A stretch of 64,000 nt of DNA from Phaeodactylibacter xiamenensis (GCF_000759025.1 NZ_JPOS01000020.1:1-64000); one strand, 5' to 3'. Numbered from the stretch's first letter, positions 1-9,342 are shown. The notes: generated by a model not told the origin, from the letters alone. Numbers and translations: made by a program.

Positions 1-93
1 TAGGATTTTATCCGATAATCTGTCAACTTATTTTAGGAATCGACCAAGCTGGCACTGACCCCGGTAGCCCCCCATATTTACAATGAACTGGGA

Positions 94-882
94 TTGCTCT
101 TCCGCCGTCTCGACCGCCCCGCCGAGGAACTCAACGCCTTTCAGCGGGCCAATGCCCTGTCGCCGACCTGGGGGCTGGCGCTTACCAATCTAGCCTACAC
201 CTACAAACGCCAAAAGCAGTTTGGTGCGGCTGAGGAGCTGTACAAGCAGGCCATCGCTCAGGACAGCAGCCTGGCACTCGCCTATTACAACCTGGGCGTG
301 CTGTATGAATCCACGGAACGCCGGGCGGAGGCGATCCAAATGTATACTGCTGCCATGGAGCGGGATGAAAGCTATGCCGCACCGGTTTTCTCCCTTGCCA
401 ATCTTTATGCTGATGAGAAGAATCGGCATGAGGAAGCCTTGCGCCTGTTGCGCCGCTATCAGCAGTTGGAGCCGGAGGCTTTCAAGGGGTACGATATGAT
501 GGCTTACCTCTACCTCTACAGTGATCAGCTGGAGGCTGCATTGCCCAGTGCGGTGCGCATGTACGAGCTGGACGGCGGCTCCAATTACAGCAATGAATAC
601 CTGGCTTATATTTACTTCGAGCTGGGGCGTTATGATAAAGCCCTGCCCTTTTTGGAACAGCGCCTGCAGCATGCACCCGAGGAAGCAGCACATTACCTGG
701 AGCTGGCTGCCTGTCAGGTCCAACTGGGGCAAAATGCAAACGGGCTGGCAACACTGGAAGCGCTACTCGCCCGTTTGGAAGTCTCTTTGGAGAAATTGGA
801 GGGGCTCGATCAGCTGGCGCCGCTGCGGAGCACTGCAGGATACCGGGCGCTGCTGGACCAGTATTTTCCCGACTGGGATTAG
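94..882 (+). CDS. TPR-repeat protein, 5' end missing or TTG start
   Basis: The translation is a run of tetratricopeptide repeats, with repeated A-x-x-x-Y/L-x-x-A units such as ALAYYNLGVLYESTERRAEA, ending in a stop at 880-882. TPR arrays are protein-protein scaffolds; no catalytic domain is visible. The listed start is a TTG at 94. The frame is already TPR-like upstream of it, from about position 46 (LALTPVAPHIYNELG), and meets an in-frame TAG at 34-36. No in-frame ATG precedes the repeats. The true 5' end is therefore probably lost: bases 1-36 are AT-rich and look non-coding, as if a rearrangement, insertion or assembly join had replaced the original N-terminus. It converges on the pirin gene with about 33 bases between. 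I am confident of the TPR identity but not of the start or of the gene being intact. Confidence 0.7.
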   Translation: MLFRRLDRPAEELNAFQRANALSPTWGLALTNLAYTYKRQKQFGAAEELYKQAIAQDSSLALAYYNLGVLYESTERRAEAIQMYTAAMERDESYAAPVFSLANLYADEKNRHEEALRLLRRYQQLEPEAFKGYDMMAYLYLYSDQLEAALPSAVRMYELDGGSNYSNEYLAYIYFELGRYDKALPFLEQRLQHAPEEAAHYLELAACQVQLGQNANGLATLEALLARLEVSLEKLEGLDQLAPLRSTAGYRALLDQYFPDWD

Positions 883-915
883 AAAAAATCCAGGAAACTA
901 CTCTGCGAGCCAATG

Positions 916-1926
916 CTATGCCTTCTCTTCCACCCTTCCATCCACATGCTTAGCGAAGCGACCACGCGACCGCTCATGCACCTGATCGGGGCGGGGCCAG
1001 GGCCAGCCACCGAATTCTGTAGCCTGGTATTCCTGCATGATCTGGATGATGCCTTCCCGGTCATTGGCCACGAAGGGACCGTGCTGTACGACCGGCTCGT
1101 TGATCGGCTTGCCCTGCAGAAACAGGAAGTAGGCATCTTCTGCGCCGGCTTTCAAAGTCGTGGATTGATCACTGTGCAGGTCGAGAATCTTTTGTGAAGG
1201 AATTTCCTGTCCATCTGCATCTACCGTAGTACCCTGATAAAAGTAGAGGGAACGGTTAAGCCCGGCACTGGCCGACGGGAGGGTAAAGGTCTTGCCTGCT
1301 GACAGTTTAATGGTCCAAATAGCTACCTCATTGGCAGGGTCGGCGGCCCAGGAATCCGGGGCGGGAGCCGGTGCCTTGTGCCCTTCTAGTTCGCCGGCGA
1401 TGATGTCGACTTTCACGCCATCGACCTCATAAACTGGTACGGTGTCTGCCCAAAGCATTTTGAAGTGGGGGGCCACCCGCTTGCTCTTCTTCGGCAGGTT
1501 GAGCCAGATTTGGAACAGCTCCAGCGGGTTGTCCGCATCGTCACGCAGGAGGGGGAACATCTCGGAATGTTGTACGCCTTTACCAGCGGTCATCCACTGT
1601 ACATCTCCGTTCCCGAAGCGCCCGGCAGCACCCAGAGAATCAGCATGGTCAATCAGTCCTTTCTTACCGATGGTCACCGTTTCAAAACCGCTGTGGGGAT
1701 GGTGCGGAAAGCCGGGTACGGTCTTCCCGTGGTACATCCGCCAGTCGTTGGAAGGGTCAAAGTCCTGCCCAATGGCACGGCCGCCCAGGGAGGCATCGGG
1801 GCCCAACTGGGCATTACCCTTCGGATAGCGGTCATTGTGGTAAGCACAGAAAATGAAGGGGTCCTGTGTGGCCCAGGGGAAGCCCAGCGCCCGGACCATT
1901 TTGATAGAGGTATTTTGCGTACTCAT
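916..1926 (-). CDS. Pirin family protein
   Basis: This 336-residue protein has the bicupin layout of pirins. The N-terminal half carries the pirin signature region, with the [10 protein letters not shown] stretch (metal-binding histidines of the first cupin), a [12 protein letters not shown] segment and a downstream glutamate. The C-terminal cupin (about residues 200-320) is more diverged. Bacterial pirins are cytoplasmic non-haem metal proteins; some have quercetinase activity and others act as redox-linked regulators, so the reaction here cannot be fixed from sequence. The ATG at 1926 follows a clear palindrome (1935-1956) by nine bases, which suggests direct control by a dimeric repressor such as a MarR- or TetR-type protein, although no such regulator gene is adjacent. 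It lies 51 bases downstream of the caspase gene but the palindrome suggests separate regulation. Confidence 0.9.
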   Translation of the reverse strand: MSTQNTSIKMVRALGFPWATQDPFIFCAYHNDRYPKGNAQLGPDASLGGRAIGQDFDPSNDWRMYHGKTVPGFPHHPHSGFETVTIGKKGLIDHADSLGAAGRFGNGDVQWMTAGKGVQHSEMFPLLRDDADNPLELFQIWLNLPKKSKRVAPHFKMLWADTVPVYEVDGVKVDIIAGELEGHKAPAPAPDSWAADPANEVAIWTIKLSAGKTFTLPSASAGLNRSLYFYQGTTVDADGQEIPSQKILDLHSDQSTTLKAGAEDAYFLFLQGKPINEPVVQHGPFVANDREGIIQIMQEYQATEFGGWPWPRPDQVHERSRGRFAKHVDGRVEEKA

Positions 1927-1934
1927 AATAGTTG

Positions 1935-1956
1935 TTTTAATGTTCTAACATTAAAA
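1935..1956. promoter_or_regulatory. Palindromic operator before pirin gene
   Basis: The arms TTTTAATGTT and AACATTAAAA are perfect 10-base inverted repeats separated by CT, placed 9 bases before the pirin start codon. This is the size and symmetry of a dimeric winged-helix or TetR repressor operator. It is AT-rich and has no T-run beyond its arms, so a terminator for the upstream gene is less likely. Confidence 0.5.
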
Positions 1957-1977
1957 TAGCTCAAGCCTCATTTTTGT

Positions 1978-4900
1978 TTACCGGGACTGCCGCTTGATGA
2001 TCTTTTTGACGGCTCGCTCTATTTCCCTCACTATGCGGCCCGGATCACTGTTAGGAGCGATATCCAATGGGAAAGAGGTGAACTGCCCTCTGAAGAGCAG
2101 TATCTTGGAGAAGCGGATCTCTCCATCAACCTGAGTGTACAGCCCCCTCAGCGCATACGCCCCCGGATAATCACTGGCATCAATAAACAGGTAATCGGCA
2201 TGGGATGCTTTTTCATTTTCCCGCCGGAAGGTATTTTCCAGCTGCTGCATCAGTTGCAGGTCGTCCGTCAGGGTGGCTTCATTGAGGAAGGTGGTGCGGA
2301 TGAGTACCGGTTTTTTCTGCCCGATGGGTAGTTCCTGTTCGTATTTAACAATTCCGATATCAAAGCTGCTGGCATCAGCAGGGAAGCCCAGGGTGGGCGT
2401 CTGTACCCCCATGATGGAGGCGGCAAGGCGGGGCACTTCGTCCCGGGCATGCTGAAAGAGCGTCATCACGTCCACGTATTCCCCATCGGCAGTTCGGGTA
2501 GTGGCCAGTCCCTGTATGCCCTGCAGTAGTGCATAAGTGAGCAACCCCTGCCCGTATTCGCTGGCTTCAAAGCTGACTTTGTCGGCAGCGCTGCCGGAGA
2601 GGATGAACATGCCGGTTCGGTCTTTCATGCGGTCCAATGCCCGGATTTGACTGGCGTTGAGGTTGCGGGTGCCGCTGCTGAGGTCTTCCACGGCCTGCCC
2701 GGAGTTGCAGGCATCAATGACGAGCACTTGTTTGAGGGCGGGGATATCGTTAATCCATTCGGTAAGCTCGCTGCTCGGGATAGTGTACCGGGCGCGGACT
2801 TCTGCATCCATGATCATGTCGGTATTCGCCACATCGTGGGTGAGGTAGTAGAATTGCTCCCGGTCGCCATTGCCGAAAGCCAGCCCGTGGCCGGAGAGGT
2901 AAACGAGTAGCACGTCCTCGGCTTTGGCTTTTTGCTGTATGCTTTGCAAGGTCCTTTGGATATTCGCTTTGCTGGCGTATTGCCAGGAGATGTTGGTGCC
3001 TTCGAGCCCGGTTTGGTTGGCCGGGGCGGTGGTCAGGCAGTGTACTTCTATGCTATCGCCATTGGCAAAAAGGTTAGCGCCGACGAGTGCGAGGGAGCGG
3101 GCCATAGCTATCGCATCCTGCGTGGCGTACTTCAGGTCGAGGGCTTCCCCGTTATAGTCGGAGGTACCTACGGTTACGACGTACATTTTGGGGTCGAGTT
3201 CTCCGGTCCAGGAGCTGCTGCTGTTGCCGGTATTTCCTCTGGTCCGGCTGACCGGCTCATAGCTTAGGTGAAGCGGTCGGCTCTTCAGCCATCCTTCGGC
3301 ATTATATGCCTGAATGCTGATACGGTTGGTACTGTCCGGATGTCGCAGCAGGTAGGGATGTACCGGGCGCAAGTCAAAGGAAAAGCGGGGTTTGCGATCA
3401 GGGTTAGCATCATAAGCCACTTCCTTTCCATTGACCTGAATGGACACTCTGCCGATTCCACCGGACCGGGCTTCGAGTGCCACCTTTACCTGATCGCCCT
3501 GAATGCCGGCCTGAAGCGCCGGGTACAAGGCTACACGAGCCAATCCTTCCACAGAACGGACGGGCTCAGGCAGGTAACCCAGTAATTTTTGAAGCAGCCC
3601 CGGCTCGTAGTAGCGGGCTTTCAGTTGTTCCAGTTCTATGATTTCGGTGCGCTGGCCGGTTTCAACCAGGTAGTAAAGCAGGCGCATGGCATTTTGGGAG
3701 GCATCGAACAGCCCTTGCGGGCTAAGTACAATCCAGTCGTCTTTGTCAATAAGTATGAGGGTGGCGATTTCCTTACGCTCAGGGATGCTCCAGATTTTGA
3801 CTTGTCCGTCTTCCGCACCACTGGCAAAATAGTTCCCATTCGGTGCAAAGGCGAGGGCTTGTACCTTTCCCCGGTGCCCCCTGAAGGTATGCAAAAGCTG
3901 CCCGTTGGTAAGGTTATAAAGGTGGACGGCACGGTTCCAGGTGCCTAGTAACAGTTGGTTCCCTTCGGAGGAAAATGCACCGGAAAGGGCATAACTATCT
4001 TCCGGATCCGGGAAGCGGTGCAGGATTTTACCCGAAGGCACATCCCAAACGTAGCAAGTTGTCCCCTCTTGCAGTTCAGTGGTGGGGATGAGGAGTAACC
4101 GTCTGCCATCATTGGAGAAGATGGCCTTTCTTACCGAATGATGCCCTAAATTGGCCGGTGCTAATGAGCGGATGGGCTCCATGTTTTGTAGATTCACCAG
4201 TACGGGGGTGTAATCTCTGTCGCTACGCTCGAAGCGCACTCCGGTTTGTCCGTCTGCCGTAGTGGCTTTAATGCCTTGTTGGGTGAGGGTTTGTTCCCGG
4301 AAGGCTCCTTCTGACAGGGAGATGCTGTTGTAGATATTGGTGGGCGCCCCCGGAGCTTCCTTGCGGCAAGCCTCCAGGTCCCAGGTATGTACCAGGCCTG
4401 ATGCTGAAGTAAAGCTGAGCTTTTCGCCATTCTCACGATAAGCCAAATCAGCGGGGATGAGATGGTGGGCACGCAGGGTTCGAATCCTTCGCCCGGTATT
4501 GGCATCGAGCAGATAAAGCGTGCCATCGAGTCCGCTGCACGCCAGCATCTGCCCATCAGGGGAAAGCCGGGCAGCGGGCGGTTCTGGCATCATCGATGCA
4601 TTGGTAGTTGGGGAGCCGGTAGTGTAAGTAAGCATGAATACCTGCTGTACAGGATCGTACTTCCGGAACTGCCCCTGCTCATCCACTAAAATTACGAAGC
4701 TGCCGTCCGGAGCGATGTCCCGTAGCTGGTACCCTTCTGGTATTTCAAGGCGGTAGAGAAACCTTCCGGTTTCGGTTGACCAAAAGTTGTACTGAATTTG
4801 GTATTCCACCTCATTGCCCAGAATTTTACCATACGCCCAAAACCTGGCGTATGGCGAGAGCCCGTTTAGGCTTTGAAACTGCATTGGGTCCTGAGTAACC

Positions 4901-5427
4901 GCATCCCAAAATTGAATCTGCCCTTCCCTGATTTTGTAAAAATAGCGCCCATCCGGTGTAAAGCCATCGGGCTTAAAATCAGGAGCGGGCAGGCTATCGG
5001 CAAGGTTGTCAAGCCGGGCTAAGCCACCGGACTGCTTCATGCCCCATTGCCCATCGGCAGAGAAGCTTTGAAAAGGGTCATCCCGGAGGTTCATCCCCCG
5101 GTTTTCCGGGTTCCGGAAGCTAAAGAACAGCGGGCGGTAGTCCTGCCAGCCTTTATTATACTGAACGTACTGCAGGTTTGGGGAAGCGATGGCCCCAGGC
5201 ATTACAGCGCCCCCGGCTTTCACAGAGGACTTCAGCAGTTTACCGGTCGCCACATCCCAAAGCATCAGGCTGGCATCTTCTCCGGCAGAGAACAGCAGGG
5301 TGCCATCCTGTGAAAAACGGAGGTTGTAAACAGTTCCGGTATGCCCTGCGGGCAGGCCCAGCTCTACGGGCTGGGCGATGGCGCAGAGGGGAAGGAAGAG
5401 GAACAGGATAAACAGTGTTTTTTGCAT
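1978..5427 (-). CDS. WD40-repeat protein with caspase-like (C14) peptidase domain
   Basis: The 1149-residue protein begins with a signal-peptide-like segment ending CAIAQ. WD40 beta-propeller repeats follow at about 20-75, 270-350 and 430-570 (motifs such as GHTGTVYNLRFSQDG, GHRGKVQALAFAPNG and IKIWS-like ends). A beta-rich linker runs to about 730, then a caspase/metacaspase-type peptidase fold at about 735-990. The His-Cys dyad is visible: SGHG with His847 and DACNSG with Cys907, each after a hydrophobic strand as in peptidase C14. The last ~150 residues form an extra domain I do not recognise. Caspase-like enzymes of this family cleave after basic or acidic residues; the propeller probably binds the partner or substrate. 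The signal peptide would place it in the periplasm, unusual for a caspase fold. A promoter (TACCTTTG at 5499-5506) lies upstream. It is the last gene of the CHASE2/metallopeptidase cluster. Confidence 0.88.
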   Translation of the reverse strand: MQKTLFILFLFLPLCAIAQPVELGLPAGHTGTVYNLRFSQDGTLLFSAGEDASLMLWDVATGKLLKSSVKAGGAVMPGAIASPNLQYVQYNKGWQDYRPLFFSFRNPENRGMNLRDDPFQSFSADGQWGMKQSGGLARLDNLADSLPAPDFKPDGFTPDGRYFYKIREGQIQFWDAVTQDPMQFQSLNGLSPYARFWAYGKILGNEVEYQIQYNFWSTETGRFLYRLEIPEGYQLRDIAPDGSFVILVDEQGQFRKYDPVQQVFMLTYTTGSPTTNASMMPEPPAARLSPDGQMLACSGLDGTLYLLDANTGRRIRTLRAHHLIPADLAYRENGEKLSFTSASGLVHTWDLEACRKEAPGAPTNIYNSISLSEGAFREQTLTQQGIKATTADGQTGVRFERSDRDYTPVLVNLQNMEPIRSLAPANLGHHSVRKAIFSNDGRRLLLIPTTELQEGTTCYVWDVPSGKILHRFPDPEDSYALSGAFSSEGNQLLLGTWNRAVHLYNLTNGQLLHTFRGHRGKVQALAFAPNGNYFASGAEDGQVKIWSIPERKEIATLILIDKDDWIVLSPQGLFDASQNAMRLLYYLVETGQRTEIIELEQLKARYYEPGLLQKLLGYLPEPVRSVEGLARVALYPALQAGIQGDQVKVALEARSGGIGRVSIQVNGKEVAYDANPDRKPRFSFDLRPVHPYLLRHPDSTNRISIQAYNAEGWLKSRPLHLSYEPVSRTRGNTGNSSSSWTGELDPKMYVVTVGTSDYNGEALDLKYATQDAIAMARSLALVGANLFANGDSIEVHCLTTAPANQTGLEGTNISWQYASKANIQRTLQSIQQKAKAEDVLLVYLSGHGLAFGNGDREQFYYLTHDVANTDMIMDAEVRARYTIPSSELTEWINDIPALKQVLVIDACNSGQAVEDLSSGTRNLNASQIRALDRMKDRTGMFILSGSAADKVSFEASEYGQGLLTYALLQGIQGLATTRTADGEYVDVMTLFQHARDEVPRLAASIMGVQTPTLGFPADASSFDIGIVKYEQELPIGQKKPVLIRTTFLNEATLTDDLQLMQQLENTFRRENEKASHADYLFIDASDYPGAYALRGLYTQVDGEIRFSKILLFRGQFTSFPLDIAPNSDPGRIVREIERAVKKIIKRQSR

Positions 5428-5498
5428 CAGGTTATTTTTTGAGTAGCTCTTACCACGTTGGGGCCGAGTTGTTTGAGGTTGTCGGCAGTTCGGGCCTG

Positions 5499-5506
5499 CA
5501 AAGGTA
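5499..5506 (-). promoter_or_regulatory. Bacteroidota-type -7 box for caspase gene
   Basis: On the minus strand this reads TACCTTTG, an exact match to the Bacteroidota TAnnTTTG -7 element, about 70 bases before the caspase start codon. A TTTA lies about 21 bases upstream in place of the TTG-like -33 box, so the -33 element is weak. It suggests that the caspase gene can be transcribed separately from the five genes upstream. Confidence 0.5.
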
Positions 5507-5651
5507 TTCTCTAACCTCAGCGACGGATAAATAATTTAGCTTGAACGCGGTATTGCCAGCCCGTTGTAGTGTCAACTGTATAGGCCGTTGCCGGTCATGG
5601 CCAGGTCAAGGTACAGTTACTTTATAGCAAATGCCGATTGATGTAAGTAAA

Positions 5652-5674
5652 GGGCAGTCTGTTACAAACTACCC
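5652..5674 (-). terminator. Possible terminator after FecR-like gene
   Basis: GGGTAGT and ACTGCCC can pair (seven base pairs including one wobble) around a nine-base loop, followed on the minus strand by TTTACTT. It lies 25 bases after the stop of the 5699-6643 gene. The T-run is short, so termination is likely to be partial. Confidence 0.35.
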
Positions 5675-5698
5675 TGGTACAAGAAATACAGGTGGTTT

Positions 5699-6643
5699 TT
5701 ATAACCCCTGCCGCCACAGGAAGGCCTTGTACAGCGCTCTTGCGAGATCGTGGTCGGGGTATTGCCCCATGGCCTTACGGAAGCGCAGACCCGCACGTTC
5801 CTGAAAGCCATTGTCTTCCATCGTTACCGCTTCCAGTAACAATTTTGCTGCGGGCTCAGCCGTGGAATAGGCAGGCGTTGACCTGAGGTCTGAAAGGGCA
5901 CTGTTGAGTTCTGCTTTATCCACATACTGAAAGGTAATCAATGGCGTGCCCACAGATGCATCGTTGGAGGCTGTGGCCTTCCATCGGTAAAATTCACCGG
6001 TTTTGAGCCCGACATCTGCTGCATTCACAGTGAGGTTGCCTTCAGCTGTAGTCTCTTCCAGTAAAACCTGCCCCTGATCGTCGGTAAGGCGGAAAGTATA
6101 TTGATCAGGCGCTTTCACATCGGCTCCCGGTGCCCAGGAAACGAAGAAGCTTTCACCAGCCACCTTGCCGCCGTTGGTCGTAATGGGGAGCAGGGCAGCA
6201 TCGGCATCGCCATGGCCATCACCCTCTTTACTTTCGTACTTGGGCTTGGTTGGCTTGGTACTGGCGGCCAGCCCCGGCTCGTCATCGAGGTAAAAAAAGA
6301 AAGGGTCGCTGGCTTCTTCCACCCTTTCCTGCAGCAGCTCAGCGTAGGGGCTTTCCTGAAATTGCCCATAATCCGTGAGCAGGGTAGCGATGTCATGTTT
6401 GCCCCTGGTGTTGATCGTGGCAAATTGCTCATCGTAAAGCAGGCTGACAGAAGTGCCTGCGCGGAGCTTCAGGCGGCCCTCCTTACTGAGCGGCATGCCC
6501 GTTTTAATTGGAGAAAAGTTGAACCAGCCTTTGCTTGCCGGCGAGTATCGGGCCGGGCCATCAACGGAATAAACAACCGGGCTGTCCTGAGCATTCAGGG
6601 CTAAGGAAGTGCAGGCGATAAACAATAGGGTTAGCCATTTCAT
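5699..6643 (-). CDS. Secreted FecR-like / DUF928-like protein
   Basis: This 314-residue protein starts with a clear signal peptide (MKWLTLLFIACTSLALNA, then QDS). Residues about 25-100 resemble a FecR-type beta domain (GMPLSKEGRLKLRAGTSVSL, a run of short strands with a gly-turn). Residues about 150-230 form an Ig/fibronectin-like strand pattern with a tyrosine-tryptophan pair (FYRWKATASND), resembling the DUF928-type envelope proteins known from cyanobacteria. The tail is helical. It is a paralogue of the 8306-9265 protein, with the same order of parts. FecR-like domains usually sense or bind at the periplasmic side; no enzyme motif is present. It lies 28 bases downstream of the second metallopeptidase, within the same operon. 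Family assignment is by pattern only. Confidence 0.65.
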   Translation of the reverse strand: MKWLTLLFIACTSLALNAQDSPVVYSVDGPARYSPASKGWFNFSPIKTGMPLSKEGRLKLRAGTSVSLLYDEQFATINTRGKHDIATLLTDYGQFQESPYAELLQERVEEASDPFFFYLDDEPGLAASTKPTKPKYESKEGDGHGDADAALLPITTNGGKVAGESFFVSWAPGADVKAPDQYTFRLTDDQGQVLLEETTAEGNLTVNAADVGLKTGEFYRWKATASNDASVGTPLITFQYVDKAELNSALSDLRSTPAYSTAEPAAKLLLEAVTMEDNGFQERAGLRFRKAMGQYPDHDLARALYKAFLWRQGL

Positions 6644-6671
6644 GTGGATAAGGTTTTAGGTAGATGAAGAT

Positions 6672-8309
6672 TTATTCTGTTAGTCCTGACCGAAAGACGA
6701 TCCAGCTGCGAAGCTGTCCGGTCTCATCAGTGAGGAGTAGAAGTTGACGTTGATCGTACGCCAGGCATTGCCCGTTGGGGAGGGATAATATCCGGTTGGG
6801 CACCCCATAAACTGTACGTATTTTGGCTGCGGTGGCACCGGCTGAAAGCCCGTAAAGGGTTTCCCCTTTGTAGTCGGGGTCGGTCCGGTGGAACCAGGCA
6901 AAGCGGTTGCTGCCGTTGTCCACATAGTGTTGAAAAATATTGGAAGTGGGCATATGCTTATAGCCACAGTATATTTTGCCGGGCAGATTTACGGTGGCGG
7001 TAAAGGAAGGGGCAACGAGGAAGTCTTCCGGGAAAACGCCATCAATTTCTTCTACGCCTCTCACGTTATAATTTTGCGGGGCAATCAGTTCTGCTCCTCC
7101 TTGGAGGATGGAGAGGTTGATCTTTGCCAGGTTCATCACTGCTGGTTGCGCCGATTGGAAGTAGGCCAAAGCGGCAAAAGTATCCCTTTGGAGGATAGCC
7201 GCTACGCCCAAAGTGACTTGCGCTTTAGCCGCAGCAGGGGCATTGCTTACCTTTGCTGCAAGCGCCAACGCCTTCCGGGCCCGGTATTCAGCATCCAGCC
7301 ATTCTCCCCTTAGCACATGGAGGTTGGCCAGATTGAGGTGGGCAGAGGGCTCAGCTTCGTTGAGCAGCAAAGCGTTTTTGAATAGTTGCTGCCCCTTCTC
7401 CAGTAATTGTGCCCGCCGCGCAGCAGCGTCTTTGGGCAATCGGGTGGTAATCTGCCCAAGCCGGCTTTCCAGGTCCAGCTCAATAGGCAAAACGTAAGGC
7501 ATTTCATTTTTCGGGGTGAGGTCGAGTGCCGCCAGCAGTGCGGTAGCCCCGGCGTTGTTGTACAACTCAAACCCCTGATACTCGCCGAGGATGTACTGAT
7601 AATAGTCCAGCGCCTCAGTATGCCCTTTTATCAGGCTCAGGTAATTGGCAGTCTGATAGACCTGAAAGAGTTTTTCCAGCCGCCTTGCGGTGTTCTCGCT
7701 AAGCTTCAGGCGTTCGCTCAGGCTGGGGTAGCCTTGGATTTCATCAGGCAGCCCATAGGTCGCGTAGGCTTTTTCCAACAGTGGTGCAAGCGTGCTGTAG
7801 GTATTGTAGCCGGCTGAAATCGCTAATACGCCGCCAAAATAATCGGCCTGCGTCTCGTACTTAAGCCCGTCAGAAAGTTTTTCCAGCTGTTCAGCTGCTT
7901 CCAGCCCGTCATTCTGATTGATGAAGTTGCGTTTCCAATCGTGGTTTTCGTAGTAATGGATGATTTCATGCGAAAGCATAGCCGCCAGTGCATTCAGGGA
8001 GTCTTTACCCAGGCTGACGCAAATGTCATAAGCTTGCTCCTCCAGCCCAATCTGCCGCTTTCCGGGGTGCATCCAGGCCATGTAGCGGCGCCCGGTATTC
8101 ATGACAAGCTCGGGAACGGGCATTCTGAAGCTGCCCCGGGCCTTCACCAGGTCATCGAAAATACGCTGCGCCACTTCCAGCTTGTAACCGCCTACCGGCA
8201 CAGGGGCGAACCGCCGAGAGAAAGGGTTATCCACAAAGGCGAACAGGCTGTCCTGTGCCCCTAATGCGACAGGCAGCGCCAGCCATAGTATCAGGAGGAG
8301 CCTGCTCAT
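6672..8309 (-). CDS. Secreted TPR metallopeptidase (M48-like, HEIIH)
   Basis: The start is the ATG at 8309 (MSRLLLILWLALPVALGA, a good signal peptide); the upstream extension in the same frame is unlike protein, overlaps the preceding gene and was rejected. The chosen start makes an ATGA overlap with the stop of the gene before it, so the two are probably translationally coupled. The 545-residue product carries a gluzincin zinc motif HEIIH at residues 114-118, with a downstream YETQADYFG segment giving the third ligand region (E-x-x-A-D), as in M48-type peptidases. The C-terminal half has TPR-like helices and ends in a ~80-residue domain (YGVP, LPNGQ, GQLRSW) that is also the tail of the 10592-12247 protein. 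It is probably periplasmic or lipid-side proteolysis; substrate unknown. Confidence 0.8.
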   Translation of the reverse strand: MSRLLLILWLALPVALGAQDSLFAFVDNPFSRRFAPVPVGGYKLEVAQRIFDDLVKARGSFRMPVPELVMNTGRRYMAWMHPGKRQIGLEEQAYDICVSLGKDSLNALAAMLSHEIIHYYENHDWKRNFINQNDGLEAAEQLEKLSDGLKYETQADYFGGVLAISAGYNTYSTLAPLLEKAYATYGLPDEIQGYPSLSERLKLSENTARRLEKLFQVYQTANYLSLIKGHTEALDYYQYILGEYQGFELYNNAGATALLAALDLTPKNEMPYVLPIELDLESRLGQITTRLPKDAAARRAQLLEKGQQLFKNALLLNEAEPSAHLNLANLHVLRGEWLDAEYRARKALALAAKVSNAPAAAKAQVTLGVAAILQRDTFAALAYFQSAQPAVMNLAKINLSILQGGAELIAPQNYNVRGVEEIDGVFPEDFLVAPSFTATVNLPGKIYCGYKHMPTSNIFQHYVDNGSNRFAWFHRTDPDYKGETLYGLSAGATAAKIRTVYGVPNRILSLPNGQCLAYDQRQLLLLTDETGQLRSWIVFRSGLTE

Positions 8310-9265
8310 TTCATTAGGGTTTGGGCTTCTTCTAACGCATTCATGCGCAGGAGAAAACTGATGAAAAGTTGCCGGTCCACTGCGGAGGGGGCATCCGATT
8401 GGAGTTGTGCAGCGTAGGTGTGGTAAGCGGCCTGGAGAAGCCCGGCTTCCTCCAGCTCGTAAAGCCGGTAGATAGGCTGTATGGCTTCGGACAGGCTTTG
8501 GAAATCGTCGTCGGCTTCCAGCTGAGCATCGAAGATTTGTAGCGCCTCCTGATCGAAATACACTGGTATGCGGGCGGTCTTTAACCAACTGCTATCGGCC
8601 TGCAGGGCACTTACTTGCCAATAGGCAGGCGTTTTGCCCTCGAAGCGGAGTTGGCGGAGGTCAGTGGTCAGTTGTTGTCCGGACAAAGTAGCAGTAATAA
8701 TCGGGTCCGTAGCCCCTTCTTGTCGTAGCTCAAAACGATAACCGTATGGGTGGGTAACGGAATCCCAGCGAAATGTCACCTCAGGGTGGGTGAGCAAACC
8801 GGTCAGGTAACCCGGTGCCTCAATACCGTAGGACGAACTGCCGAATCCACTGACACCCGCCCGGGCGTTGGTCAGGTAGCGGCGATGGGACTGTTCCACC
8901 TGCTGTGGCGTATCGGTATCTTTAATGGCATTACTGATAAAAGACCAGAACCGGCTCAAGAAAGTAGAACTATTTTGGCTGCGGATATCAGCGCCCAGCT
9001 GTTCAAGGTCATACATGGCCGGGCCTTTTAGCGTTGTCCGGGTGTCTTCAAAAACGATAACGGCACTCACGCCCTGTAGCAGCCGCAGCCGCCCTGGAGC
9101 TTTGACCGTTGTGCCGGCAAATACCCGCCGTTCATTACCGCCTTCCTGACTGTAGGTCAGGCCACTGCCCGAACTGACGTCCAAAACAATAAAAAGATCT
9201 TGCTGAGCAGTGAGGCCTGCCACGCCGCAAGTCAGTAAAATCAGAAATAGCCATTTGTTTCTCAT
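8306..9265 (-). CDS. Secreted FecR-like protein
   Basis: A signal peptide (MRNKWLFLILLTCGVAGLTAQ) is followed by a FecR-like beta domain at about 25-100 (GTTVKAPGRLRLLQGVSA), a linker, and an Ig-like region at about 150-240 with a YGYRFELRQ strand and a YWQVSAL strand. The last ~60 residues are helical. The order and spacing match the 5699-6643 protein, so the two are paralogues inside one cluster. The stop codon overlaps the start of the next metallopeptidase gene (ATGA at 8306-8309). No catalytic motif is visible. A role as a periplasmic sensor or adaptor for the CHASE2 protein encoded 77 bases upstream is plausible but inferred. Confidence 0.65.
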   Translation of the reverse strand: MRNKWLFLILLTCGVAGLTAQQDLFIVLDVSSGSGLTYSQEGGNERRVFAGTTVKAPGRLRLLQGVSAVIVFEDTRTTLKGPAMYDLEQLGADIRSQNSSTFLSRFWSFISNAIKDTDTPQQVEQSHRRYLTNARAGVSGFGSSSYGIEAPGYLTGLLTHPEVTFRWDSVTHPYGYRFELRQEGATDPIITATLSGQQLTTDLRQLRFEGKTPAYWQVSALQADSSWLKTARIPVYFDQEALQIFDAQLEADDDFQSLSEAIQPIYRLYELEEAGLLQAAYHTYAAQLQSDAPSAVDRQLFISFLLRMNALEEAQTLMK

Positions 9266-9342
9266 AGTATGCTCAGGCTTTATTAGTCAATTTGATCAGC
9301 CTTCAAAGGGTTACCTTCCAATATACAGAAATCGCACAAGGA

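Noticed and set aside
8310-8588. N-terminal extension of the HEIIH metallopeptidase
   Set aside because: The extension is Arg/Ser/Pro-rich, overlaps the upstream gene and precedes a good signal peptide; the ATG at 8309 forms an ATGA overlap.
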